DNA of 64,000 nucleotides from Hyphomicrobiales bacterium (GCA_016716745.1 JADJVD010000011.1:1-64000), one strand, 5' to 3'; positions 34,308-43,401 are shown, counted from the stretch's first letter. The notes: generated by a model not told the origin, from the letters alone. Made by a program: numbers and translations.

Positions 34308-34928
34308 ATGGATCGTCTGCTCGTCCTCGTCCGCCACGGCCAGAGCGACTGGAACCTGAAGAACCTCTTCACCGGCTGGAAGGACCCCGACCTGACGCCG
34401 AAGGGCGTCGAGGAGGCCAAGGCCGCCGGCCAGCGCCTCAAGGCGCAGGGCCTCGTCTTCGACCGCGCCTTCACCTCCGATCTGTCGCGCGCCCAGCGCA
34501 CGCTGGCGCTGGCGCTCGCCGAACTGGGCCAGAGCGACCTGCCGACGCTGCGCGATCAGGCGCTGAACGAGCGCGATTACGGCGACCTCTCCGGCCTCAA
34601 CAAGGACGACGCCCGCAAGAAGTGGGGCGAGGAGCAGGTGCATCTGTGGCGGCGCAGCTACGACGTGCCCCCGCCCGGCGGCGAGAGCCTGAAGGACACC
34701 GTGGCGCGCGTGCTGCCCTATTACTGCCAGAACATCCTGCCGGCGGTGCTGCGTGGCGAGCGCACCATCGTCGCCGCGCACGGCAATTCGCTGCGCGCGC
34801 TCGTCATGGTGCTCGACCGCCTGACGCCGCAGACCATCCCGACGATGGAGCTGGAGACCGGCGTGCCGCTCGTCTACCGGCTGAACGCCGATTCCACCGT
34901 CGCCTCCAAGGTCGTGCTGACCGCCTGA
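34308..34928 (+). CDS. gpmA: 2,3-bisphosphoglycerate-dependent phosphoglycerate mutase
   Basis: The 206-residue enzyme interconverts 3- and 2-phosphoglycerate. The phospho-histidine motif is LVRHGQSDWNLKNLFTGWKD. The substrate region has NERDYGDLSGLNKDDARKKW, and the second catalytic His is in VAAHGNSLRALVM. The short length is the alphaproteobacterial type, which lacks the C-terminal tail. A 13-bp tandem duplication (GCCAGCCTCGAAG twice) lies just upstream with GAAGGGAAG before the ATG. A 9-bp hairpin (34937-34945 with 34955-34963) follows the stop and may act as a terminator. Confidence 0.96.
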   Translation: MDRLLVLVRHGQSDWNLKNLFTGWKDPDLTPKGVEEAKAAGQRLKAQGLVFDRAFTSDLSRAQRTLALALAELGQSDLPTLRDQALNERDYGDLSGLNKDDARKKWGEEQVHLWRRSYDVPPPGGESLKDTVARVLPYYCQNILPAVLRGERTIVAAHGNSLRALVMVLDRLTPQTIPTMELETGVPLVYRLNADSTVASKVVLTA

Positions 34929-35017
34929 AGATCGGGCGGGCGGCGCCGCGTTGTCGCCGCCCGCGCGCTTGACTAACTTGGCCCCGAACGCGGCCCGAAC
35001 GCCGTCCGGGGAGGAGC

Positions 35018-35707
35018 ATGCGAGCGCAGGCGCGCGCCGACGGGCGCATCGACAAGATCTGGCCCTCGCTCGCGGCGGCGGTCGCCGACATTCGGGACGG
35101 GGCGACCGTGCTGGTCGGCGGCTTCGGCGACGCCGGCGCCCCCTTCGGCCTGCTCCACGCGCTGCTCGATCAGGGCGCGCGCGATCTCACCATCGTCTCG
35201 AACAATGCGGGCTCGGGCGAGGTCGGCATCGCCGCGCTGCTGAAGGCGGGGCGCGTCGCCAGGATCGTCTGCTCCTTCCCCAAGACATCCGGCTCGACCG
35301 TGTTCGAGGAGCTCTACCGCGCCGGCCGGATCGAACTGGAGCTCGTGCCGCAAGGCACGCTCGCCGAGCGCATGCGCGCCGCCGGCGCCGGGATCGGCGC
35401 CTTCTTCACGCCGACCGGCGCCGGCACCATGCTCGCCGAGGGCAAGGAGACGCGTATCCTCGACGGGCGCGAACAGGTGCTGGAATATCCCATTCACGCC
35501 GACGTCGCGCTGATCCGCGCCGACCGCGCCGACCGCTGGGGCAACCTCGTCTACCGCAAGACCGCGCGCAATTTCGCCCCCGTGATGGCGACGGCCGCGC
35601 GCACCACCATCGTCGAGGCGCGCCAGATCGTCCCCCTCGGCGCGCTCGATCCGGAGGCGGTCGTCACGCCGGGCGTGTTCGTGCGCCGCATCGTCGAGAC
35701 GGGCTGA
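35018..35707 (+). CDS. pcaI: 3-oxoadipate CoA-transferase subunit A
   Basis: The 229-residue alpha subunit of a succinyl-CoA:3-ketoacid transferase has the CoA-binding glycine motif ATVLVGGFGDAGAPFGLLHA, then DLTIVSNNAGSGEVGIAALL and PTGAGTMLAEGKETRILDGR. The resemblance is closest to PcaI of the beta-ketoadipate pathway, which activates 3-oxoadipate with succinyl-CoA. Acetoacetate transferases are close relatives, and no other pca gene is in the window, so the substrate remains open. The beta subunit gene follows after 5 bp. Confidence 0.88.
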   Translation: MRAQARADGRIDKIWPSLAAAVADIRDGATVLVGGFGDAGAPFGLLHALLDQGARDLTIVSNNAGSGEVGIAALLKAGRVARIVCSFPKTSGSTVFEELYRAGRIELELVPQGTLAERMRAAGAGIGAFFTPTGAGTMLAEGKETRILDGREQVLEYPIHADVALIRADRADRWGNLVYRKTARNFAPVMATAARTTIVEARQIVPLGALDPEAVVTPGVFVRRIVETG

Positions 35708-35712
35708 CACGC

Positions 35713-36360
35713 ATGAGCGCCTTTCGCAAATACACGCCCGACGAGATCGCCGCCCGCATCGCGCGCGACATTCCGGCGGGCTCCATCGTCAATCTCGGCA
35801 TCGGTCAGCCGACGCGCGTCGCCAACCATCTGCGTCGCGACGTCGAGATGATCCTGCATTCGGAGAACGGCCTGCTCGGCATGGGCCCGGCGCCGCCGAA
35901 GGGAAGCGAGGATCCTGACCTCATCAACGCCGGCAAGCAGCCGGTGAGCGAGGTCAGGGGCGCCTGCTTCTTCCACAGCGCGGACTCCTTCGGGATGATG
36001 CGCGGCGGCCATCTCGACATCTGCGTGCTCGGCGCCTTTCAGGTCTCGGCGGCGGGCGACCTCGCCAACTGGCACACCGGCGAGACGGGGGCCGTGCCCG
36101 GCGTCGGCGGCGCGATGGATCTGGCCATCGGCGCGCGGCAGATCTTCGTGATGATGGATCATGTCACCCGCGACGGCGCGCCCAAGCTCGTCGCCGCATG
36201 CAGCTATCCGCTGACCGCGCGCGCCTGCGTGGCGCGCGTCTACACCGATCTCGCCACCATCGACGTGACGCCGCAGGGGTTTTTCGCGCGCGACCTGTGC
36301 GAGGGGCTGACGCTCGCCGGGTTGCAGGCCCGCACCGGCGCGCCGGTCGCGCTCGCGTGA
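35713..36360 (+). CDS. pcaJ: 3-oxoadipate CoA-transferase subunit B
   Basis: The 215-residue beta subunit carries the catalytic Glu in HSENGLLGMGPAP, which forms the glutamyl-CoA thioester. GIGQPTRVANHL and GGHLDICVLGAFQVSAAGDL are family motifs, and VPGVGGAMDLAIGARQIFVM is standard. It pairs with the upstream A subunit. Its stop overlaps the GTG start of the ogt gene (GTGA), so the three genes form one unit. Confidence 0.9.
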   Translation: MSAFRKYTPDEIAARIARDIPAGSIVNLGIGQPTRVANHLRRDVEMILHSENGLLGMGPAPPKGSEDPDLINAGKQPVSEVRGACFFHSADSFGMMRGGHLDICVLGAFQVSAAGDLANWHTGETGAVPGVGGAMDLAIGARQIFVMMDHVTRDGAPKLVAACSYPLTARACVARVYTDLATIDVTPQGFFARDLCEGLTLAGLQARTGAPVALA

Positions 36361-36896
36361 GCCCGCGCGGCTACGCGCTGTTCGACACGGCGCTCGGGCG
36401 CTGCGGCCTCGCCTGGGGCGAGGCGGGGCTCGTCGGCGTGTCGCTGCCCGATCCCGACGAGCGGGCGATGCGCGCGCGCCTCGCCCGCCGCGCTGGCGTC
36501 GCGGCCGACGGCGCGTTCGCGCCGCCGCCTTCGGTCGGCGCGGCGATGGCGTCCATCGCCGCGCTGTTCGCCGGCGAGCCCCGCGACCTGATGGAGATCG
36601 TCATCGACGAGCAGCGGGTCGGCGCCTTCGAGCGCGCGGTCTACGCGGCGACGCGCGCGATCCCGCCGGGCCGCACCGAGAGCTATGGCGAGATCGCCCG
36701 CCGCATCGGCGCGGCGGGCGCGGCGCAGGCGGTCGGCCGCGCGCTCGGCGCCAATCCCTGGCCCATCGTCGTGCCCTGCCACCGCGTCACCGCGGCGGAT
36801 GGCGCGCTGCACGGCTTCTCCGCGCCGGGCGGGCTGGAGACGAAGCGGCGCCTGCTGGTGATCGAGGGCGCGCTGGCGCCCTCGCTGTTCGATTGA
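36357..36896 (+). CDS. ogt: Methylated-DNA--[protein]-cysteine S-methyltransferase
   Basis: The 179-residue suicide repair protein removes O6-methyl groups from guanine. The acceptor cysteine is in WPIVVPCHRVTAADG (the P-C-H-R motif). The helix-turn-helix that flips the base contains ESYGEIARRIGAAGAAQAVG, and the family Arg follows in that segment. The start is GTG 36357, overlapping the stop of pcaJ. This coupling to a CoA-transferase operon has no obvious functional meaning. Confidence 0.93.
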   Translation: MSPRGYALFDTALGRCGLAWGEAGLVGVSLPDPDERAMRARLARRAGVAADGAFAPPPSVGAAMASIAALFAGEPRDLMEIVIDEQRVGAFERAVYAATRAIPPGRTESYGEIARRIGAAGAAQAVGRALGANPWPIVVPCHRVTAADGALHGFSAPGGLETKRRLLVIEGALAPSLFD

Positions 36897-36932
36897 CGGC
36901 TCGGCGCCGGCGCGACGGACCGCGAGCTGAGA

Positions 36933-37029
36933 GGACCGCGAGCCTCCGGCTCGCATAACAATGGCTCGCGCTTACGGCGCGCCTGCGCCCCGTCCCGCAC
37001 GCCTGTCGCCGCCGGTCCCCCCGCGGTCC
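36933..37029. repeat. Dispersed palindromic element, copy B (97 bp)
   Basis: This copy starts GGACCGCGAGCCTCCGGCTC with the following GCA (36933-36955), identical to the start of copy A at 17839. It ends CGCGGTCC (37022-37029) at nearly the same distance, with an unrelated middle. A truncated third start (GGACCGCGAGC, 36917-36927) lies just before it. The element fills the gap between the ends of ogt and the DUF937 gene. Confidence 0.6.
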
Positions 37030-37038
37030 GATGACGGC

Positions 37039-38256
37039 TCAGCGCCGGCGCTGGCCCATCATCTGCTCGAAGATGTCGCGCAGCGCGTCCTGATGGCCTT
37101 GCTGCACGTCGCGCCCGGTCTGGAACATCTGGCCGAAAATGTCCTGCAGCGAGGGCTGGGCGGCCTGCTCTTCCTCCGCGCCGGGCTCGCTCTCGTCCTC
37201 GTAGCCCTGTTCTTCCTCGGCCTCTTGCTCCGCCTGCTGCCGCGGCGGCGCGCGGCGCGGATCGAAGCTCTGGCCGCGCGGGGCGCGCCCGCCGCCCATC
37301 ATGTCGCTGATCTCGTCCTCGATGCCGCCGCCGCTGCGCCGGCCGGGCAGGGAGCCGGCTCCCGCGTCCTCCTCCGGCGCGGGCTGACGCATGCCGCCGC
37401 CCATCATCTGGCCGAGAATGTCGCCCAATCCGCCGCCGCCGCCCGAGGGCGCCTGTCCGCGCGGATCGGCCGGGGCGGGTCGCGCCGCGCCGCCGCCCAT
37501 CATCTGGCCAAGGATGTCGCCGAGCGGCCCGAGTCCGCCGCCGCCCGCGCCGCCCGGCGCGCCGCGCTGCGCGCCTGCGCCGCCCATCATCTGGCCAAGA
37601 ATGTCGCCAAGGCCGCCGCCCGCCGCGCCGCCGGCGCCGCCGCCCATCATCTGGCCGAGTATGTCGCCGAGGCCGCCGCCGCCTTGCGGCGCCGCCTGCG
37701 GCTGCGGCGCGCGCGCTCCCCCGCCCATCATCTGGCCGAGCAGGTCGCCCAGCCCGCCGCCGCCTGAGGGCGCGGCCTGCGGCTGCGGGGCGCGGGCGCC
37801 GCCGGTCAGCGCGCCGGCGAGCTGGCCGAAAATGCCGCCGAGCCCTTGCGAGGAGGCCGACTTGAACATGCCGCCCAGGATCATCGAGGCGACCACCGGC
37901 AACATCGCCTTGATGATCGAGCTGGAGACGCCCGACATCGCCGCCGCCTGCTGGGCGACCGCGCGGCTGGTGTCCTTGCCGCCGAACAGTTGCGAGAGCA
38001 CCTCGTTGCCCTGCGCCGGCGTCACGGCGGCCGGATCGTCATAGGCCGCGCCGAAGCGTCCCTGCGCGATCTCGCCGAACAGATTGCCGAGCGACTGGGC
38101 GTCCTGCGCCTGCCGTTGCAGGCCCATCTGAAACGCCGGCATCATCGCCTCGACGGCCGCCGAGGTCTGCTGCTGCGACAGCCCGAACTGCCTGGCGAGA
38201 TTGTCGATCGCCTCGCCCCCCTGCGCCTGCCGCAGGATCTGATCGAGATTGAACAT
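37039..38256 (-). CDS. DUF937 family protein with Gly-rich motif repeats
   Basis: The 405-residue protein has an N-terminal DUF937 region (FNLDQILRQAQGGEAIDNLA, then RQFGLSQQQTSAAVEAMMPA) and a glycine-zipper-like hydrophobic stretch (SSIIKAMLPVVASMILGGMF). From about residue 165 there are five copies of G-L-G-D-(I/L)-L-G-Q-M-M-G-G-G separated by Gly/Ala/Pro linkers. Degenerate copies follow (IEDEISDMMGGG, LQDIFGQMFQ, LRDIFEQMMGQ) in an acidic C-terminal part. There is no signal peptide. The function of DUF937 is unknown. The repeats look like short amphipathic helices on flexible linkers, suited to self-association. Confidence 0.8.
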   Translation of the reverse strand: MFNLDQILRQAQGGEAIDNLARQFGLSQQQTSAAVEAMMPAFQMGLQRQAQDAQSLGNLFGEIAQGRFGAAYDDPAAVTPAQGNEVLSQLFGGKDTSRAVAQQAAAMSGVSSSIIKAMLPVVASMILGGMFKSASSQGLGGIFGQLAGALTGGARAPQPQAAPSGGGGLGDLLGQMMGGGARAPQPQAAPQGGGGLGDILGQMMGGGAGGAAGGGLGDILGQMMGGAGAQRGAPGGAGGGGLGPLGDILGQMMGGGAARPAPADPRGQAPSGGGGGLGDILGQMMGGGMRQPAPEEDAGAGSLPGRRSGGGIEDEISDMMGGGRAPRGQSFDPRRAPPRQQAEQEAEEEQGYEDESEPGAEEEQAAQPSLQDIFGQMFQTGRDVQQGHQDALRDIFEQMMGQRRR

Positions 38257-38297
38257 GTCGGCGCCTCCCTGCCGGAGCCCTCCGGCGTGCCGAGAAC

Positions 38298-39662
38298 TTA
38301 GGCGCTCGCCGCGCGCTTTGCGAGACGGCGCGTCACAAATCGCGAGGCCGCGAACGAGCCGAGGCCGAAGACGAGCGAGCCGGCGGCGATCCCCATCATC
38401 GCGCCGGTCGCCCCGCCGAGCCTGCCGCCCAGCGTCGCGAAGGGGATGACGCCGAGCGTCGCCCGCCCCCAGTTGAAGGCGGTGGCGAGCAGCGGCGCGC
38501 CGAGATTGTTGAAGCCGGCGTTGGCGACGAACAGCAGCGACAGCGCCATCCACGCCGCCGCGCCCCAAAGCGCGAAGTGCGGGATCAGCGCCGCCGCCTC
38601 GGGCGGCGCGCCGAACGCCGCCGCGATCCAGGGCGCGGCGATCGCGATGACGACGCCGACGAGGGCGGCGTAGCCGGCGGCGAGCGCGAAGCAGATCGTC
38701 ATCGTCTCGCTCACCCGGTCGAACCGGCGCGCGCCGAGATTCTGCCCGAGGATCGCGCCGACAGAACCCGACAGCGCGAACACCGGCCCGTAGCCGAGCG
38801 CCGAGACGCGATCCATGATCGCGAAGGCGGCGACGGCGGCCGGGCCGAAGCCGGCGAACACGCCCATGATCCAGGAGCTCGCCACCGGCGAGGCGATGTT
38901 GGTGAGGATCGCCGGCGCGGCGATGGCGTAGAGGGCGCCAGCGTCCTCCCGCATCTCGCGCAACGTCGGCCGGCCGATCAGGCGATGCACGCGCCCCGCG
39001 CCATGCCAGCCGACGACGACGAAGGCGACGCGCGAGGCGACCGTGGCGATGGCCGCCCCGTCGACGCCGAGCCCCGCGCCGAAGATCAGCAGCGGATCGA
39101 GCGCCGCCGTCACGGCGCCGCCGGCGAGCGTCACATACATCGCACGCCGCGCGTCGCCGACCGCCCGCAGCACGCCCGACATCGCCATGCCGAGGCCGAG
39201 CATGACGTTGGCCGGCAACGCGATGGCGAGGAACCGCTCGGCGACGCGCCCGGCCTCCCCGCTCGCGCCGAGCCAGCCGAGAATCGCGCCGCGCGACAGC
39301 CAGATCGCGGCGACGACGAGCCCCGAGGCGAGCGCCACATGCGCCAGCGCCGAGCCGGCGAGCCGCCGCGCGCCCTCCCGCTCTCCGCGCCCGAGCGCGC
39401 GCGAGACGAGCGCGGTGACGCCGATGGCCAGGCCGATGTTGACGGAGACGGTGACGAACATCACCTGCGTGGCGAAGCCGACCGCCGCCGTCAGCTGCGC
39501 GTCGCCGAGGCGCGAGACGTAGAGCAGCGAGAGCAGATCGACGAGGAAGATCGCCATCAGGCCGACGGCGCCCGCGCCCGTCATGTCGAGCACGTGCCGC
39601 AGCAGCGGCCCTTGCGTGAAGCGCGCCGGCGCGGCGCCCGGTCGCGTCGCGGGCGCGTTCAA
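38298..39662 (-). CDS. MATE family multidrug efflux transporter
   Basis: The 454-residue protein has twelve hydrophobic segments and two repeated halves in the MATE pattern. The first half starts FTQGPLLRHVLDMTGAGAVG, then LLYVSRLGDAQLTAAVGFAT. The second contains SALGYGPVFALSGSVGAILG and QNLGARRFDRVSETM, the Q-N-x-G-A signature. These are Na+- or H+-coupled exporters of cationic compounds. TTG 39662 overlaps the TGA stop of the KefB gene (TTGA) and gives a complete N-terminus. An internal ATG near 39584 is an alternative. The larger open frame through the KefB gene is not a fusion. Confidence 0.9.
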   Translation of the reverse strand: MNAPATRPGAAPARFTQGPLLRHVLDMTGAGAVGLMAIFLVDLLSLLYVSRLGDAQLTAAVGFATQVMFVTVSVNIGLAIGVTALVSRALGRGEREGARRLAGSALAHVALASGLVVAAIWLSRGAILGWLGASGEAGRVAERFLAIALPANVMLGLGMAMSGVLRAVGDARRAMYVTLAGGAVTAALDPLLIFGAGLGVDGAAIATVASRVAFVVVGWHGAGRVHRLIGRPTLREMREDAGALYAIAAPAILTNIASPVASSWIMGVFAGFGPAAVAAFAIMDRVSALGYGPVFALSGSVGAILGQNLGARRFDRVSETMTICFALAAGYAALVGVVIAIAAPWIAAAFGAPPEAAALIPHFALWGAAAWMALSLLFVANAGFNNLGAPLLATAFNWGRATLGVIPFATLGGRLGGATGAMMGIAAGSLVFGLGSFAASRFVTRRLAKRAASA

Positions 39663-41533
39663 GGCGCGCCTCCCGCGTCGGCGACGGTCGCGGCGCGCGC
39701 GCCCACCAGCGCCTCGGTTTCGGGCGTCAGCCCCTTGCCGCGGCGTTGCGGCGGCGACAGCGGTTCGGGCCGCACCGGCTCGCGATAGACATATTCGCCG
39801 CCGGCCCGCAGCGCGCCTTCGCGCACCTGCGCAATGAAGCGCGCCGCGTCGCGCCGGCGCACGTCGTCGACGATCTCGCTCGCCCGATTGGGGTCGTCGT
39901 CGAGTTCGGCGACGATGGCGCCGCCGAAGGCGAGGGCGGAGTCGAACGTCTCGCGCACCTGCCAGTCGGCGCCGGCGTTGACGAGGTCGATCGCGTGCAC
40001 GCGGTCGTAGGCGCGCGCGAAGATCTTCGCGAGCGGGAAGTTGGCGCGCGCGATCTCGACGATGCGCGTCGCCGCCGCCCTGTCGTCGATGCAGATGGCG
40101 ATGGCGCGCGCATGTTCGGCGCCGGCGGCGCGCAGCACGTCGAGCCGGCCGCCGTCGCCGTAATAGATCTTGAAGCCGAATTGTCCGGCGCTGCGGATGC
40201 GGTCGACATTCGTGTCGATCACGGTGACGTCCGCGCCGGCGGCGAGCAGCACCTGATTGGCGATCTGCCCGAAGCGCCCGAATCCGATGACGAGCGCCGC
40301 CCCGCGCGGGGCGTCCTGCGGGCCGAGATCTTCGGCCTCCTCCGGCTCGCCGTCGGCCTTGACGCGCGCCGTCAGTCGGTCGACGGCGAGCGCCAGCAGC
40401 GGTCCGGCCAGCATCGTCAGCGCGGCCACGGCGAGCAGCAGATTGGCGACGCGCGGCTCGACGAGGCCGAGCGAACCGATCAGCGGGAAGATCACGAAGG
40501 CGAATTCGCCGGCCGGCGTCAGCACGCTCGCCGCCGACAGCGCCTCGCGCCAGGTCGAGCCGGTCCGGCGCATCAGCAGCGCGGTCAGCGAGAGCTTGGC
40601 GGCGATCACCGCCAGCGCGACGCCGAACAGCCGCGCGGCGTTGCTCGCGACCAGCGCGAAGTCGATCGACATGCCGACCGACATGAAGAACAGCCCCATC
40701 AGCAGGCCGCGAAACGGCTCGATCTCGGCTTCGAGCTGATGCCGGAAGTTCGATTCCGAGAGCATCAATCCGGCGAGGAACGCGCCGAGCGCCATCGACA
40801 TGCCGGCCCACTGCATCAGCAGCGCCGCGCCGAGCACGACGAGCAGCGCGGCCGCCGTCATCGCCTCGCGCTGGCGCGCCTTCGCCAGCACGCGGAAGAA
40901 CGGATTGAGCAGATAGCGCCCGGCCAGCACGAGCGCGGCGATGGCGCCCGCCGACAGAGCGAAGCTCGCGACGCGTTCGCTCCACGACACATGCGAGTCG
41001 GCGTGACCCGCCAGCAGCGGCGCCAGCGCCAGCGCCGGCACGACGCTGATGTCCTGAAACAGCAGGATCGCGAAGGCGCGCTGGCCCCACGCGCTTTGCA
41101 GCGCGCCGCGCTCCTCCATAAGTTGCAGCGCGATGGAGGTCGCCGAAAACGCGAGCGCGATTCCGGCGAGCAGCGCCCCCGCCCAGGCGAGACCGAGCCA
41201 CATCATGCCGAGCGTGATCGCAGCCGCCGCGGCGAGCATCTGCCCGAGCCCGAGCCCGACGATGGCGCGTCGCATCGCCAGCAGCCGCGAGGGCTGCAAT
41301 TCGAGCCCGACGAGAAAGAGCAGCAGCACGACGCCGAGCTCGGAGAAGGTCAGCGTCGCCGAGGCGTCGCGGATCAGGCCGAACCCGGACGGGCCGATCG
41401 CCATGCCGGCGGCCAGATAGCCGACGACGGCGCCGAGCCCGGCGAAACGCGACAGCGGCGCCGCGACGACGGCGGCGCCGAGAAAGACGAGCGCGGGCGC
41501 CAGGGAAGGCGCCGCGTGGGTTGGATCGGCCAT
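39659..41533 (-). CDS. KefB/KefC-type monovalent cation:proton antiporter with TrkA-N domain
   Basis: The 624-residue protein has a CPA2 antiporter domain (about residues 1-385), with AGLGAVVGYLAAGMAIGPSG early and the ion-path region FSATSIALQLMEERGALQSA. A cytosolic Rossmann domain follows (ALVIGFGRFGQIANQVLLAA, with VIDTNVDRIRSAG), which binds NAD(H) or glutathione adducts and gates transport. The C-terminal tail is Arg/Pro rich. Likely function is K+ efflux during electrophile stress. ATG 41533 is used. The MATE gene is translationally coupled behind it. Confidence 0.92.
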   Translation of the reverse strand: MADPTHAAPSLAPALVFLGAAVVAAPLSRFAGLGAVVGYLAAGMAIGPSGFGLIRDASATLTFSELGVVLLLFLVGLELQPSRLLAMRRAIVGLGLGQMLAAAAAITLGMMWLGLAWAGALLAGIALAFSATSIALQLMEERGALQSAWGQRAFAILLFQDISVVPALALAPLLAGHADSHVSWSERVASFALSAGAIAALVLAGRYLLNPFFRVLAKARQREAMTAAALLVVLGAALLMQWAGMSMALGAFLAGLMLSESNFRHQLEAEIEPFRGLLMGLFFMSVGMSIDFALVASNAARLFGVALAVIAAKLSLTALLMRRTGSTWREALSAASVLTPAGEFAFVIFPLIGSLGLVEPRVANLLLAVAALTMLAGPLLALAVDRLTARVKADGEPEEAEDLGPQDAPRGAALVIGFGRFGQIANQVLLAAGADVTVIDTNVDRIRSAGQFGFKIYYGDGGRLDVLRAAGAEHARAIAICIDDRAAATRIVEIARANFPLAKIFARAYDRVHAIDLVNAGADWQVRETFDSALAFGGAIVAELDDDPNRASEIVDDVRRRDAARFIAQVREGALRAGGEYVYREPVRPEPLSPPQRRGKGLTPETEALVGARAATVADAGGAP

Positions 41534-41651
41534 GAATCGGTTCCGCGCCGCGGCGGCGCCAGTTTCGAAGGGATCGGGAAGGAGTCGGGGACGTCAGGAA
41601 CCTGCCAATCTAGGCGATCGTGCGGCAAGGCCAAGACGTCGGGGCTGTTCT

Positions 41652-42358
41652 CCCGCACTCCCTCCCGGCGTCATGGCCGGACTTGATCCGGCCATCCACG
41701 CGCCGCCGATTGCGCAAACGTCGGGCGATTGCGCCTGCGCCGTCGGCGTGGATGGCCGGGACGAGCCCGGCCATGACGGCAGAAGGGGCGGCGCGGCGTG
41801 CGAGGCGATGACGCCGTCGACGCGGCGGGAACAGGGGAGCGGCCCGCACTCCCTCCCGGTGTCATGGCCGGACTTGATCCGGCCATCCACGCGCCGCCGA
41901 TTGCGAAAACGCCGGGCGATAGCGCCCGTCCCTCTGGCGTGGATGGCCGGGACGAGCCCGGCCATGACGGCAGAAGGGGCGGCGCGGCGTGCGAGGCGAT
42001 GACGCCGTCGACGCGGCGGGAACAGGGGAACGGCCCGCACTCCCTCCCGGCGTCATGGCCGGACTTGATCCGGCCATCCACGCGCCGCCGATTGCGCAAA
42101 CGCCGGGCGATAGCGCCCGTCCCTCTGGCGTGGATGGCCGGGACGAGCCCGGCCATGACGGCAGAAGGGGCGGCGCGGCGTGCGAGGCGATGACGTCGCC
42201 GATGCGGCGGGAACAGGGGAACGGCCCGCACTCCCTCCCGGCGTCATGGCCGGACTTGATCCGGCCATCCACGCGGCGCCGCGTGCGCAAGTCTGGACGA
42301 TTGCGCCTGCGCCGTCGGCGTGGATGGCCGGGACAAGCCCGGCCATGACGGGCAGGTG
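41652..42358. repeat. 191-bp tandem array, about 3.7 copies, with palindromic cores
   Basis: Units start at 41652, 41843, 42034 and 42225, exactly 191 bp apart, with CCCGCACTCCCTCCCGG at each start. Each holds a core of about 108 bp (41670-41777 in the first) running from GTCATGGCCGGACTTGATCC to its near-inverse GGGACGAGCCCGGCCATGAC. Units 2 and 3 are nearly identical. Units 1 and 4 share a different centre. The array lies between the KefB gene and the DUF72 gene. Open frames through it on both strands are artefacts. Confidence 0.9.
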
Positions 42359-42368
42359 AGGGCGGCGC

Positions 42369-43243
42369 CTACGCTTTGGCCGCGCCTTTGCGCGGCGGCT
42401 TCTTCGCCGCCTGCGCGGGGCCGCCTGCGCCCCCGCCGGCGCCGAAAGCCGCGCGATCAGCGCCTGCGCGGCCAGCGGATTGCGCGGCTTGAAGCCCGAG
42501 ATGACGAACAGGAACACGTCGCGCGGAGCGACGGCCTTCGGCGCCGGCCCGGCTAGCGCCAGCCCCTCGCCAAGGCCGCCCGCCGCCCAGCCCCGCGCCT
42601 GCGCGGCCCAGCGGTCGAGATCGGCCGGCGCGTAGCCGAGCGGCTCGTCCTCCCGCGTTCCCATGATGCGGGCGTAGGCGAAATCCGCCGTCGGGTCGGC
42701 GAATTGCGGATAGGCGCCGTCCGCCGCCAGCACGATCGCCGCGCCGCGCGCGCGGGCGAGCTCGACGAAGGCCGGATCGCGGAAACTCTCGTGCCGCGCC
42801 TCGATGGCGTGGCGCAGCCTCAGCCCGCCGGCGCGCTCGGGCAACAGGTCGAGAAAGCCGGCGATCTCGTCGCGTGCGAATTTTTTCGTCGGCGCGAATT
42901 GCCAGAGGATCGGCCCGAGCTTCGGGCCAAGCTCGGCGAGCCCGCTGTCGACGAAGCGCGCGATGGAGTCCGCGCCGGCGCTGAGATCGGTCCGGTTGGT
43001 CGCATAGCGCGGCGCCTTCACCGCGAAGACGAACCCCTCCGGCGTCTCGTCCCGCCACTTGGCGAAGGTCGCCGGCGTCTGCGTGCGGTAGAACGTGCCG
43101 TTGATCTCGATGGCGGTCAGCGCGCGCGACAGATGCGCCAGCTCCCTGGCCTGCGGCAGGCCGCGCGGATAGAAGGTTTCGCGCCAGGGCTCGAAGGTCC
43201 AGCCGCCGACGCCGATGCGAATGTCGCCTGCCTGCGCGGCCAT
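42369..43243 (-). CDS. DUF72 domain protein, with one frameshift near its end
   Basis: The TIM-barrel DUF72 pattern is clear: IRIGVGGWTFEPWRETFYPR, AIEINGTFYRTQTPATFAKW, PEGFVFAVKAPRYATN, ILWQFAPTKKF and HAIEARHESFRDPAFVELAR. The function is unknown, though the barrel resembles metal-dependent nucleic-acid or sugar enzymes. The main frame runs on past residue 270 into the 191-bp repeats. One more G in the G run (plus-strand C run near 42430-42435) instead gives GGAGGPAQAAKKPPRKGAAK and a stop at 42369, a natural Lys-rich tail. The gene starts at ATG 43243. Confidence 0.88.
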
Positions 43244-43401
43244 GTCAGCCTCCCTGCCGCGCGAGTCGACCACGGCCATCGCCGCCCCGCAAGCCGCCCC
43301 GCATCCGCGTTTTGACCTGCCGCACGGCGCGTGTGTCCGCGCCGGGCTAGATCACGAGCGCCGGGACGCGCCGCCGGCGCGCCCGACCGGAGACGCGCTG
43401 C

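Noticed and set aside
38298..41201. Apparent 967-residue fusion of a Rossmann/antiporter part with the MATE protein
   Set aside because: The upstream part is the wrong frame of the KefB gene. The KefB stop and MATE start overlap (TTGA), so they are separate coupled genes.
41610..42348. Several open frames on both strands reading like MAGLDPAIH repeats
   Set aside because: They are translations of the palindromic 191-bp repeats, a well-known source of spurious proteins.
41652..42358. Possible CRISPR array
   Set aside because: Units are 191 bp and almost wholly identical, with palindromic cores and no short direct repeat with unique spacers.
42053..42368. C-terminal extension of the DUF72 protein into the repeats
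   Set aside because: A one-base correction in the G run restores a natural Lys-rich end at 42369; the extension is repeat-derived.
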